64,000 nucleotides of DNA, taken from positions 310,001-374,000 of the forward strand of contig JBCBET010000002.1 in assembly GCA_038528385.1 (NCBI GenBank). Direction: 5' to 3'. Position 1 is the first letter of the stretch. Each line of letters begins with the position of its first letter. The position numbers were made by a program, and so were the translations under genes. The notes beneath the pieces are model-generated. The model searched no databases. It saw only the letters and a program-made list of their open reading frames with translations, and was not told where the DNA came from. Below, piece after piece: positions 7,456 to 17,255 of this stretch. The stretch is from Shimia_B sp038528385 (GTDB taxonomy: Bacteria > Pseudomonadota > Alphaproteobacteria > Rhodobacterales > Rhodobacteraceae).

Positions 7456-7829
7456 CCCACAGCTTCGCCCTCACCGTCTTTTACGAAGACACCGACATGG
7501 GCGGGATCGTCTACCACGCCAATTACCTGAAATTCATCGAGCGCGCGCGGTCGACCTGGGTGGCGGAGATGGGGATCGACCAGGTGGCCATGGCCGCCCA
7601 AGGCACCGTTTTCGTCGTCCGCCGGATCGAGAGCGATTTCCTCGCCCCCGCGCGGCTGGGCGACGCGCTCGAGGTGCGCAGTCGCGTGGCGGAGGCCACC
7701 GGGGTGCGGTGGCAGCTTCTCCAGGAGGTCTGGCGCGGCGCGGCGAAGCTTTTCTCGGCGCGGGTGACCGTCGTGGCCATGGGCCCCACAGGGCGGCCCG
7801 TGCGGCTTCCGGCGGAGCTCCGCCGATAG
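7452..7829 (+). CDS. ybgC: Tol-Pal-associated acyl-CoA thioesterase YbgC
   Basis: YbgC is a hotdog-fold thioesterase encoded with the Tol-Pal genes. The active-site segment YEDTDMGGIVYHANYLKF is present with Asp15 and His22 in the expected spacing, and the chain has the usual 125-residue length. The start is GTG 7452, fixed by the GTGA overlap with the upstream stop and by the match of the N-terminus to the family. About 117 bp separate it from tolQ; that gap contains the near-palindrome CATTTA-CC-TAAATG (7903-7916), which may belong to a tolQ promoter. Confidence 0.92.
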   Translation: MTHSFALTVFYEDTDMGGIVYHANYLKFIERARSTWVAEMGIDQVAMAAQGTVFVVRRIESDFLAPARLGDALEVRSRVAEATGVRWQLLQEVWRGAAKLFSARVTVVAMGPTGRPVRLPAELRR

Positions 7830-7946
7830 CGGGGCGCGGCTCCCGCGGGACCTTGAAGACGCAAGCGTCGCAAAGCGTAGCTTTCCCCTCCCGCTTCGGA
7901 TACATTTACCTAAATGAGGGCGAAATGCCCCGGACAAGAGGCGGTT

Positions 7947-8621
7947 ATGGAAGCAGCAGCGGATTTCTCCATGTGGGGGCTCTTTGCCCGTGCCACGATC
8001 ACCGTGCAGGTGGTCATGATCATGCTCATCGTGGCCTCGGGCTGGGCCTGGGCCATCATCATCAACAAGTCCCTCCAGTATCGCCGCGCGCGGCGGCACG
8101 CCTCCATCTTCGACCGGGCGTTCTGGTCGGGTGAGCCCCTCGACGAGCTCTTCGATCAGATGAACATGGCCCCCAAGGGCGCGTCCGAGACGATCTTCGC
8201 CGCGGGCATGATGGAATGGCGGCGCTCCCACCGGGAGGATGGCGGGCTCATTCCCGGCGCGCAGGCGCGCATCGACCGCTCCATGGATGTGGCGATCTCC
8301 AAGGAGGCCGACGCGCTCCAGAAGGGGTTGCCGATCCTGGCGACGGTGGGCTCGGTGGCGCCCTTCGTGGGCCTCTTCGGCACGGTCTGGGGGATCATGA
8401 ACGCCTTCATCGAGATCGCCGAGCAGCAGAACACCTCGCTCGCGGTCGTGGCGCCCGGCATCGCGGAGGCGCTCCTGGCCACGGGGCTCGGCCTCCTGGC
8501 GGCCATTCCGGCGGTGATTTTCTACAACAAATACGCCGCCGATGCTGACCGGATCGTGGCGGGCTACGAGGCCTTCGCCGACGAATTCGCCACAATCCTT
8601 TCGCGTCAGCTGGACACCTGA
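7947..8621 (+). CDS. tolQ: Tol-Pal system inner-membrane protein TolQ
   Basis: TolQ is the proton-channel partner of TolR and energises TolA. Three membrane helices are visible: residues ~12-35 (ARATITVQVVMIMLIVASGWAWAI, split here), a second around LPILATVGSVAPFVGLFGTVWG and a third in EALLATGLGLLAAIPAVIFYN. The conserved TVGSVAPFVGLFGTVWGIMNAF motif of the TolQ/ExbB/MotA family is intact. ATG 7947 is preferred to an upstream ATG (7914) because an AGAGG site lies just before it; this yields 224 residues, the usual size. Confidence 0.95.
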   Translation: MEAAADFSMWGLFARATITVQVVMIMLIVASGWAWAIIINKSLQYRRARRHASIFDRAFWSGEPLDELFDQMNMAPKGASETIFAAGMMEWRRSHREDGGLIPGAQARIDRSMDVAISKEADALQKGLPILATVGSVAPFVGLFGTVWGIMNAFIEIAEQQNTSLAVVAPGIAEALLATGLGLLAAIPAVIFYNKYAADADRIVAGYEAFADEFATILSRQLDT

Positions 8622-8622
8622 G

Positions 8623-9108
8623 ATGGGCGCGAGCGTGCAATCGGGCAGCGGCGGAGGCGGCGGTGAGCGCCAGGGGCGGCGGAAGCGGCGCGCCCGCGCG
8701 CGGCCCATGTCGGAGATCAACGTGACGCCATTCGTGGACGTCATGATGGTGCTCCTCATCATCTTCATGGTGGCGGCACCGCTCATGACGGTGGGCGTGC
8801 CCGTGGAGCTGCCGCAGACCTCCGCCGGTGCGCTGCCCACTGAGAGCGAGGAGCCCCTGACCGTCACGCTCACCGCCGACGGGCGCATCATCATCCAGAC
8901 CACCGAGGTGCCCGAGGCGGAATTCCTGACGCGCCTGCGCGGCATCGCCCAGGAGCGGGCCGACAACAAGGTCTTCCTCCGCGCCGACGGGGCCATTCCT
9001 TACGAACGGGTCGTGCAGGTCATGGGCGCGCTCAACGCGGGCGGCTTCGGCGATATCGGTCTCGTGACCGATCTGGGCGGGCCGAGCTTCGACGGCGAGG
9101 ATGGCTAG
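8623..9108 (+). CDS. tolR: Tol-Pal system protein TolR
   Basis: TolR is the single-pass partner of TolQ that transmits proton-motive force. A glycine- and arginine-rich N-terminus is followed by the diagnostic MSEINVTPFVDVMMVLLIIFMV, containing the membrane Asp required for proton flow, and a periplasmic domain ending ALNAGGFGDIGLVTD. ATG 8623 lies one base after the tolQ stop. Length 161 aa is normal for alphaproteobacteria. Confidence 0.95.
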   Translation: MGASVQSGSGGGGGERQGRRKRRARARPMSEINVTPFVDVMMVLLIIFMVAAPLMTVGVPVELPQTSAGALPTESEEPLTVTLTADGRIIIQTTEVPEAEFLTRLRGIAQERADNKVFLRADGAIPYERVVQVMGALNAGGFGDIGLVTDLGGPSFDGEDG

Positions 9109-9114
9109 CGGGCG

Positions 9115-10239
9115 ATGTCCATCGGCGGATATCTTTCCACCATCGGGCATGCGGGGCTCATCGGCTTCGTCCTCTTCGGGCCGGGCTTCGATGCCGACCC
9201 GCTGCCCATGGAGGACATCCAGGAGGTGAGCGTGCTGTCGGAGGCGGAGTTCGACGCGCTCTTCGCGCCCCAGCCCGTGGCGCCCGAACTGCCCGTGGCC
9301 CTGGCCGAGCCCGCGCCCGCCGCGGAGGCCGCGCCCGCCCCCGCGCCGGAGGCCGCGCCGCCCGAGACCGCCGAGGCACCCGACCCCGCACCGCCCCCCG
9401 CGCCGGAGACCCCTGCGCCCCCGCCTCCCGAGGAGGCGCCGCAGGCCGAGGTGACAGAGGAGGTCATCGTGCCGCCCGCGCCCGAAGCGCCGCAGGCCAT
9501 CGACGAGCCGATCGCCGCCGCGCGTCCCAATGCCCGGCCCGCGCCCCGCGTGGCCCCGCAGCCCATCGCGCCGCCCGCCCCCGACGCCCAAGTGGCCGAG
9601 GAGGTGCAGGAGGCCGCCGCGCCCGAGCCCGAGGCCGACGTGGTCACCGAGGCGGAGGAAGAGCAGGCGACGTCGCCCGAGGAAGCCACCACCGAGATCG
9701 TGACGGAGGCCGAGGAGGCACCGCCCAGCGGCGCCGTCACCGCGTCGTTGCGCCCGCAGGCGCGTCCGAACCGGCCCCAGCCCGAGCCAGAGCCGGAACT
9801 GGAGACGGAAACCGCCGCCGCGCCCGCCGAGGAAGAAACGCCCGTCGACCCCCTCGCTGCAGCCCTGACGGAGGCGCTCCAGGACGCGCCCGCCGCCGAA
9901 AACGCCCCCACCGGCCCGCCGCTCACCGGGGGGGAGCGTGACGCCTTCCGCGTGGCGCTCTCGCGCTGCTGGAACGTGGGCTCGCTCTCTACCGAGGCGC
10001 TCGGCACCACCGTCGTCGTGGGCTTCGACATGAACCGCGACGGCACGCCCGTGAATGCCTCCATCACGCTGCTCGCGAGCTCCGGCGGTGGCAGCGCCGC
10101 CGCGCAGCAGGCCTACGAGGCAGGACGCCGCGCAATCATCCGCTGCGGCGTTGACGGCTTTGACTTGCCGCCCGAGAAATACGAGCAGTGGCGCGAAATC
10201 GAGATCACGTTCAACCCGGAAGAGATGAGGATAAGGTGA
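9115..10239 (+). CDS. tolA: Tol-Pal system protein TolA (Pro/Ala/Glu-rich linker type)
   Basis: TolA links the TolQR motor to Pal/TolB at the outer membrane. Residues ~5-24 (GYLSTIGHAGLIGFVLFGPG) form the inner-membrane anchor. Residues ~55-250 are a long Pro/Ala/Glu-rich low-complexity linker in place of the alanine/lysine helix of E. coli TolA. The C-terminal ~100 residues (DAFRVALSRCWNVGSLSTEALGTTV...) form the globular domain III, with a Cys pair (RCWN and IRCGV). It starts 6 bases after tolR and overlaps tolB by one base (TGATG). Confidence 0.92.
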   Translation: MSIGGYLSTIGHAGLIGFVLFGPGFDADPLPMEDIQEVSVLSEAEFDALFAPQPVAPELPVALAEPAPAAEAAPAPAPEAAPPETAEAPDPAPPPAPETPAPPPPEEAPQAEVTEEVIVPPAPEAPQAIDEPIAAARPNARPAPRVAPQPIAPPAPDAQVAEEVQEAAAPEPEADVVTEAEEEQATSPEEATTEIVTEAEEAPPSGAVTASLRPQARPNRPQPEPEPELETETAAAPAEEETPVDPLAAALTEALQDAPAAENAPTGPPLTGGERDAFRVALSRCWNVGSLSTEALGTTVVVGFDMNRDGTPVNASITLLASSGGGSAAAQQAYEAGRRAIIRCGVDGFDLPPEKYEQWREIEITFNPEEMRIR

Positions 10240-11552
10240 TGCGGTTTTTGGTGACGGTTGTGCTCCTGTGGGCCGCGAGCCTCGTCCACGCGCAGCAGGG
10301 GCCGCTCCGGCTCGAGCTGACCGAGGGCGTGATCGAGCCCCTGACCTTCGCGATCCCCACCTTCGAGGCCGAGAGCCCCGCGGCGGGGCGGCTGGCGCAG
10401 GATGTCAGCCGCGTCATCGCCGCCGACCTCACGGGCACAGGGCTTTTCCGCGAGATCCCGCAGACCTCCTTCATCGCGCAGCGCGCGGCCTTCGCCGCGC
10501 CCGTCCGGTTCCCCGACTGGCGCGCGATCAACGCGCAGGCCATGGTCACGGGCGCCGTCAACGTCGACAGCGCCGGTCGCGTCACTGTGAAGTTCCGCAT
10601 CTACGACGTCTTCTCTGGCCAGGAGCTCGGCACCGGGCAGCAGCTCGTGGGCACCCAGGAGGGCTGGCGGCGCATGGCCCACAAGGTGGCCGACCAGGTC
10701 TATGCGCGCATCACCGGAGAGACGCCCTATTTCGACAGCCGCGTCGTCTTCGTCTCCGAAAGCGGGCCCAAGGGGAACCGGCGCCAGCGCATCGGGATCA
10801 TGGATTACGACGGGGCGAACGTGCAGTTCCTGACCGACTCGAGCGCCATCGTGCTCAACCCGCGCTTCTCGCCCACGGGCGACCGGATCCTCTACACCTC
10901 CTACGAGACGGGCTTTCCGCAGATCTTCGTCCTCGACGTGGCCAGTGTGGGGCGGCGCTCGCTCGATGTGGGCGACGGCTCCATGGGCTTTGCGCCGCGC
11001 TTCGCGCCGTCGGGGCAGCGCGCGGTCTACAGCCTCGAGCAGGGCGGCAACACCGATCTCTACACGATCGACCTGGGCTCCGGCGCGCGCCAGCGCCTCA
11101 CCTCCGCCCCCTCCATCGAGACGGCGCCGAGCTACAGCCCCGATGGCCGCCAGATCGTCTTCGAGAGCGACCGTTCCGGCACCCAGCAGCTCTATGTCAT
11201 GCCCGCGGGCGGCGGCGAGGCGCGGCGCATCTCCTTCGGCGACGGGCGCTATTCCACGCCCGTGTGGTCCCCGCGCGGCGACCTCATCGCCTTCACCAAG
11301 CAGATCAGCGGGCGCTTCGCCATCGGGGTGATGCGCGTGGACGGCTCCGAGGAGCGGCTCCTCTCCGCCTCGCCCCTCGACGAGGGCCCCACCTGGAGCC
11401 CCAACGGACGGGTCATCATGTTCACCCGCGAAACGCTGGGCGAGGCCGGCGCGCCCGCGATCTATTCCGTGGACATCACCGGGAGAAATCTCAAGCGCGT
11501 GGACTCGTCCGGGGCCGCCTCCGATCCCACCTGGGGACCGCTTCAGCCGTAA
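10239..11552 (+). CDS. tolB: Tol-Pal system beta-propeller protein TolB
   Basis: TolB is a periplasmic protein that binds Pal and TolA. A signal peptide is evident at residues 1-19 (MRFLVTVVLLWAASLVHAQ). An N-terminal alpha/beta domain is followed by WD40-like/PD40 repeats with the recurrent pattern FSPTGDRILYTS, YSPDGRQIVFESDRSG, SPRGDLIAFTK and WSPNGRVIMFTR. ATG 10239 overlaps the tolA stop; an upstream in-frame start would lie within tolA and lack a signal peptide. Length 437 aa is normal. Confidence 0.96.
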   Translation: MRFLVTVVLLWAASLVHAQQGPLRLELTEGVIEPLTFAIPTFEAESPAAGRLAQDVSRVIAADLTGTGLFREIPQTSFIAQRAAFAAPVRFPDWRAINAQAMVTGAVNVDSAGRVTVKFRIYDVFSGQELGTGQQLVGTQEGWRRMAHKVADQVYARITGETPYFDSRVVFVSESGPKGNRRQRIGIMDYDGANVQFLTDSSAIVLNPRFSPTGDRILYTSYETGFPQIFVLDVASVGRRSLDVGDGSMGFAPRFAPSGQRAVYSLEQGGNTDLYTIDLGSGARQRLTSAPSIETAPSYSPDGRQIVFESDRSGTQQLYVMPAGGGEARRISFGDGRYSTPVWSPRGDLIAFTKQISGRFAIGVMRVDGSEERLLSASPLDEGPTWSPNGRVIMFTRETLGEAGAPAIYSVDITGRNLKRVDSSGAASDPTWGPLQP

Positions 11553-11630
11553 CGCGGCTGTCATGTTCGGCGCATTCCCACCGGCACGGGATTGTGATAC
11601 CGATCCAGTAAAACAAGGACGAGCAGACCC

Positions 11631-12152
11631 ATGACACATTTCATTCGCTTCCTCGCGTTATCCACGATCCTCCTCGCAGCGGCCTGCGCCTCCCCCGACC
11701 GCTTCGGCACGGGCGACGGCGGCGGTGTGGGCGTCACGGCGGGCGTGGTCCCCGGCTCCGCCTCCGATCCCACCTCGCCTGCCTTCTTCCAGGAGACCGT
11801 GGGCGACCGCGTACTCTTCCTCGTGGATCAGTCCACGTTGTCGCCCACGGCGCAGACCACGCTCGAGGGGCAGGCCCAGTGGCTTCTGACGAACACCGAT
11901 TACCAGGCCATCATCGAGGGCCATGCCGACGAGCAGGGCACGACGGAATACAACATCGCGCTCTCGGCGCGCCGGGCCAACGCGGTGCGTGAATTCCTCG
12001 TGGAGCGTGGCGTGGCCGGCAACCGCCTGCGCACGCTGCCGCTGGGCAAGGAGCGTCCCGCCTCGCTCTGCGGCAATGAAAGCTGCTGGTCCCAGAACCG
12101 CCGGGCGGTCACGGTGATCTCCACCGGCCCGGCAGGGGCCCCGCTCAGCTGA
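11631..12152 (+). CDS. pal: Peptidoglycan-associated lipoprotein Pal
   Basis: Pal is an outer-membrane lipoprotein that binds peptidoglycan and works with Tol proteins in outer-membrane constriction. The lipobox LAAAC gives Cys19 as the acylated residue. After a glycine-rich linker, the OmpA-like domain includes DRVLFLVDQSTLSPTAQTTL, IIEGHADEQGTTEYNIALSARRANAV and the peptidoglycan-binding Asp/Arg positions. Length 173 aa is typical. It lies 78 bp after tolB and overlaps cpoB by one base (TGATG). Confidence 0.96.
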   Translation: MTHFIRFLALSTILLAAACASPDRFGTGDGGGVGVTAGVVPGSASDPTSPAFFQETVGDRVLFLVDQSTLSPTAQTTLEGQAQWLLTNTDYQAIIEGHADEQGTTEYNIALSARRANAVREFLVERGVAGNRLRTLPLGKERPASLCGNESCWSQNRRAVTVISTGPAGAPLS

Positions 12153-12952
12153 TGCGGGCCATCGCCGTCGCGCTCTGCCTTCTTCTTGCCGCGCCCGCGC
12201 TCGCGCAGGACGATGAGACGCTCGCCGATATCCGGCAGGAGCTCTCGGTGCTTTTCGTCGATATCCAGCGATTGAAGCAGGAGCTCAACACCACCGGCGC
12301 GCCCACGGGCGCGGGCGGGGGCAGCGTGCTCGACCGCGTCAACGCCATCGAGCAGGAGCTGCAACGGCTCACGTCAAAGAGCGAGGAGCTCGAGTTTCGC
12401 ATCGACCGGATCGTGCGGGACGGCACCAATCGGATCGGCGATCTGGAATTCCGGCTCTGCGAGCTCGAACCCGGATGCGATATCGCGGCGCTGGGCCAGA
12501 CGCCCACGCTGGGCGGCGTCGATGCCGCGCCCGCGCCGCCCGCCGCGCCTGCACCGGACACGTCCGGCCTCACGGTGAACGAGAACACCGATTTCCAGGC
12601 GGCGCAGACCGCGCTCGACGCGGGCGACTTTGCCGCCGCCGCCGATGCCTTCGCGGCCTTCGTGGGCACCTATCCCGGCGGGCCGCTCACCATCGACGCG
12701 CAGTATTTCCAGGGCGAGGCCCATGAGGGGCTGGGGGAGATGCGCGCCGCCGCGCGCGCCTACCTCGCCGCCTTTACCGCCGATCCCCTGGGCCCGCGCG
12801 CGCCCGACGCGCTCTTCAAGCTCGGGACCTCGCTCGGCGCGCTCGGCCAGCAATCGGAGGCCTGCGTGACGCTGGGCGAGGTCTCCAACCGCTTCCCCGG
12901 GGGCGAGGCCGCTGCCCGCGCCGTGGCCGCGCAGGGCACGCTTGACTGCTGA
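12152..12952 (+). CDS. cpoB: Tol-Pal system periplasmic TPR protein CpoB (YbgF)
   Basis: CpoB coordinates peptidoglycan synthesis with Tol-driven constriction. A signal peptide occupies residues 1-18 (MRAIAVALCLLLAAPALA). Residues ~25-105 form the coiled-coil trimerisation region (IRQELSVLFVDIQRLKQEL...EQELQRLTSKSEELEFRIDRI). After a Pro/Ala linker come TPR repeats (DFQAAQTALDAGDFAAAADAFAAFV...DAQYFQGEAHEGLGEMRAAARAYL). Start ATG overlaps the pal stop. The 3' end overlaps the TTG start of tilS. Confidence 0.93.
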   Translation: MRAIAVALCLLLAAPALAQDDETLADIRQELSVLFVDIQRLKQELNTTGAPTGAGGGSVLDRVNAIEQELQRLTSKSEELEFRIDRIVRDGTNRIGDLEFRLCELEPGCDIAALGQTPTLGGVDAAPAPPAAPAPDTSGLTVNENTDFQAAQTALDAGDFAAAADAFAAFVGTYPGGPLTIDAQYFQGEAHEGLGEMRAAARAYLAAFTADPLGPRAPDALFKLGTSLGALGQQSEACVTLGEVSNRFPGGEAAARAVAAQGTLDC

Positions 12953-14276
12953 GGGGCAGGCGGCCGCCCCGGCCAGGGACCTCCCCCGGGACCTCCCCCG
13001 GCACTTCGCCGAGGAGATGGGCCGCCTCACCGGCCCCCACTTCCCCCCGCACCTCGTGCTCGCCGTCTCGGGCGGGGGCGACAGCATGGCGATGCTCCAC
13101 CTCGCGGCGCCCTGGGCGCGGGTCATGGGCATCACGCTCTATGTCTGCACCGTCGATCACGGCCTGCGCACGGGCGCGGCGGCGGAGGCGGCGCTCGTGG
13201 CGCGGGCCTGTGCAGAGCTCGGGCTCTTTCACCAGACGCTGGAGTGGCGCTGGGACGGGCAGGGGAACCTCCAGGAGGCCGCGCGCGAGGGGCGCCTCGA
13301 GGCCATCGGGCGCTGGAAGGGGGCCGTGCGGCACGTGCTCATGGCTCACACGGAGGACGATCAGGCGGAGACCTTTCTCCTGCGGCTGGCGCGGGGTTCG
13401 GGCGTCGACGGGCTGAGCGCCATGGCGCCGCGCGTGGAGCGGAGGCCAGGGACGCCGATGGATCCACTCGATGCGCATCCCGACGGACCGCCCTGGCCGC
13501 CGAGCTTCGAGGGCGGCATGGTGATCCTGCGCCCGCTTCTCGGCGTGAGCCGCGAGGCGCTGCGCCACTATCTGACTGTGCTCAAGATCGAGCACGTGGA
13601 CGATCCCACGAACGACGATCCGCGCTTTGACCGCGTGAAGATGCGCCGGGCGCTACCCGCGCTGGCCGAGCTCGGCCTCACGCGCGAGCGCCTCGCCGCC
13701 ACCGCCGCACATATGGACCGTGCGCGGGAGGCGCTCCTGGTCCGCGCCCGCGCCGCCGATGCAGCCTGCCGGCTGGCCGATGGGCGCATGATCTCCGACC
13801 TGGTCTATGACCGGGACGCCTTTGCCGGGATCGAGCGGGAGACGCAGCTCCGCCTCCTCGCCGCGGCCGTGCAATATGTCGCCTGTGAGCCCCAGCGCCC
13901 GCGCCTCGCGGCGCTCGAAAACGCGCTCGATCGCGCCCTGGCCGGCGGTGCGACCACCCTCCACGGCGCCTATATCCTGCCCCACAAGGCGCGCCTCTTC
14001 GTCTGCCCGGAATACGAGCGCATCAAGGACCTTCGGCCGGAAAACGGGTACTGGCGCGGGCGCTTTTTCGTGGGCGAAAAGGACATCCGCCCCCTGGGCG
14101 TGGACGGCGCCGCGCAGGTCCGGGACGAGACCGACCTTCCCGCCCGTGTCCTCTGGCCCGCGCCTGCGCTTTGGGACGGCGACCGGGTGCTCGCGAGCCC
14201 CAGGATCGGCCATAACGCGCATTGGAACCCGGAATCCTGGGGCCGCGGCTATATGGCATTGCTCACTTCGCGTTGA
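12942..14276 (+). CDS. tilS: tRNA(Ile)-lysidine synthase TilS
   Basis: TilS attaches lysine to C34 of the CAU-anticodon tRNA(Ile), changing it to decode AUA. The ATP-pyrophosphatase motif LAVSGGGDSMAMLHL is at about residues 41-55, with VDHGLR, HTEDDQAETFLLRLARGSG and the DPTNDDPRFDRVKMR segment characteristic of TilS. The start is uncertain: TTG 12942 overlaps the cpoB stop and has an AGGG site nearby, while ATG 13017 would leave little upstream of the motif and has no properly spaced site. The N-terminal region contains a 12-bp direct duplication (12976-12999) that repeats RDLP. Confidence 0.9.
   Translation: MTAEGQAAAPARDLPRDLPRHFAEEMGRLTGPHFPPHLVLAVSGGGDSMAMLHLAAPWARVMGITLYVCTVDHGLRTGAAAEAALVARACAELGLFHQTLEWRWDGQGNLQEAAREGRLEAIGRWKGAVRHVLMAHTEDDQAETFLLRLARGSGVDGLSAMAPRVERRPGTPMDPLDAHPDGPPWPPSFEGGMVILRPLLGVSREALRHYLTVLKIEHVDDPTNDDPRFDRVKMRRALPALAELGLTRERLAATAAHMDRAREALLVRARAADAACRLADGRMISDLVYDRDAFAGIERETQLRLLAAAVQYVACEPQRPRLAALENALDRALAGGATTLHGAYILPHKARLFVCPEYERIKDLRPENGYWRGRFFVGEKDIRPLGVDGAAQVRDETDLPARVLWPAPALWDGDRVLASPRIGHNAHWNPESWGRGYMALLTSR
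12976..12999 (+). repeat. 12-bp in-frame direct duplication in the tilS 5' end
   Basis: GGGACCTCCCCC occurs twice back to back (12976-12987 and 12988-12999), adding one extra copy of four residues (RDLP RDLP) to the poorly conserved TilS N-terminus. Length is a multiple of three, so frame is kept. Confidence 0.85.
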
Positions 14277-14300
14277 ACATGCCGAGATAACCTCTATCTT
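14273..14300 (+). promoter_or_regulatory. Candidate ftsH promoter
   Basis: TTGAAC (14273-14278) and TATCTT (14295-14300) are 16 bp apart in the gap between tilS and ftsH; the embedded CCTCTATCT also loosely resembles a heat-shock sigma-32 -10 region. FtsH is a heat-shock gene in many bacteria, so this may be an RpoH-type promoter. By eye only. Confidence 0.35.
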
Positions 14301-14354
14301 TGCTGTCAAGCATCGCGCGTCGAGCGCGCAATATTTCCGTTAAAGGAGACACTC

Positions 14355-16277
<1,923 letters not shown>

Positions 16278-16281
16278 TCCG

Positions 16282-16313
16282 AAAAGCCCCGCCATCACGC
16301 GGGGCTTTTTTTT
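16282..16313 (+). terminator. Strong intrinsic terminator after ftsH
   Basis: Stem AAAAGCCCCGC (16282-16292) / GCGGGGCTTTT (16299-16309), 6-nt loop, followed by an uninterrupted T run to 16313. It ends the tol-pal-ftsH transcription unit. Confidence 0.92.
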
Positions 16314-16432
16314 CCGCTCCGATTTCCGGGGGGCCATGGCACTTTCGCGGAGAGCCAGCGCCGGAGCCGCTTCAAAGCGCATGGCGCTTCGCTTATGGCG
16401 CTGATGAGTGCCCGGCCCCATGGAGAGATCTG

Positions 16433-17035
16433 ATGCCCGCCCTCAAACCGACTGACTTCACCGGCATTGTGCGCTGGATCGGGCGCGTGGCCGCCAGGGA
16501 CGCCTCGCTGGCCTCCGAGCCCCTCGAGGCGACCGAGATCACCTTTGCCGGTATCGCGGGGGAGGCCCATGCCGGGCTCACCCGGCCCTCCTGCTCCCGC
16601 GTGCGCGCCCAGCATCCCCGCGGGACCGAGATCAGGAACTCGCGCCAGCTCAGCGCGGTGAGCGCCGAGGAGCTCGCCGAGATCGCGGCCGCCATGGGCG
16701 TCGAGCGCCTCGCGCCGCATCAGATCGGCGCTTCGCTCCTCCTCGCGGGGATCCCCGATTTCACCCATGTCCCGCCGTCCTCGCGGCTCCAGGGACCCTC
16801 TGGCGTCACCTTCATCGTCGACATGGAAAACCGCCCCTGCCACCTGCCCGCAGAGGTCATCGACCGGGCGGAGCCGGGCAAGGGCCGCACCTTTCGCGCC
16901 GCCGCCAAGGGCCGCCGCGGCATCACCGTGAGCGTGGAGCGCCAGGGCAGGCTCGCCGTGGGCGACACGCTCACATTGCACATCCCCGACCAGCGCCCCT
17001 GGGCGCATCTCGACGAGGCTCGTCGAGCGCCCTGA
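16433..17035 (+). CDS. MOSC domain protein
   Basis: A 200-residue protein resembling the MOSC (molybdenum cofactor sulfurase C-terminal) family: a start on GIVRWIGRV, the FAGIAGEAHAGLTRPSCSRV segment with the conserved Cys, EIRNSRQLSAVSAEELAEIAAAMGVERLAPHQIGASLLLAGIPDF, and PCHLPAEVID near the end. MOSC proteins act on sulfur carriers or on N-hydroxylated compounds with the molybdenum cofactor; the substrate here is unknown. It is a stand-alone gene after the ftsH terminator. No molybdenum cofactor synthesis genes are nearby. Confidence 0.82.
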   Translation: MPALKPTDFTGIVRWIGRVAARDASLASEPLEATEITFAGIAGEAHAGLTRPSCSRVRAQHPRGTEIRNSRQLSAVSAEELAEIAAAMGVERLAPHQIGASLLLAGIPDFTHVPPSSRLQGPSGVTFIVDMENRPCHLPAEVIDRAEPGKGRTFRAAAKGRRGITVSVERQGRLAVGDTLTLHIPDQRPWAHLDEARRAP

Positions 17036-17255
17036 CCCGTCCATTGCCACGGAGCCGGTGGACGCCCCTCGCGAAGTCGTCGCACCGGGCTCTCCGCGCG
17101 ACCTGCTCCGTAGACGCGCGTTTCCGATCCGCCCCAGGCGGACGGGCGCAAAGACGCGGGCAGCGCGCGGGATGTCGGAATTGGGGTGCCGGACCGCGCG
17201 CGTTTCGCGCTAGGCGGCGGTGGTAGACGAATGCATACCGCTGGGAGGCCGCCCG

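Noticed and set aside
7903..7916. CATTTA-CC-TAAATG near-palindrome before tolQ as a defined operator
   Set aside because: Arms are only 6 bp and no matching regulator or second site was found; mentioned in the ybgC entry only.
9105..10067. 320-codon Ser/Ala/Gly-rich frame opposite tolA
   Set aside because: Mirror image of the Pro/Ala/Glu-rich linker of TolA; low complexity only.
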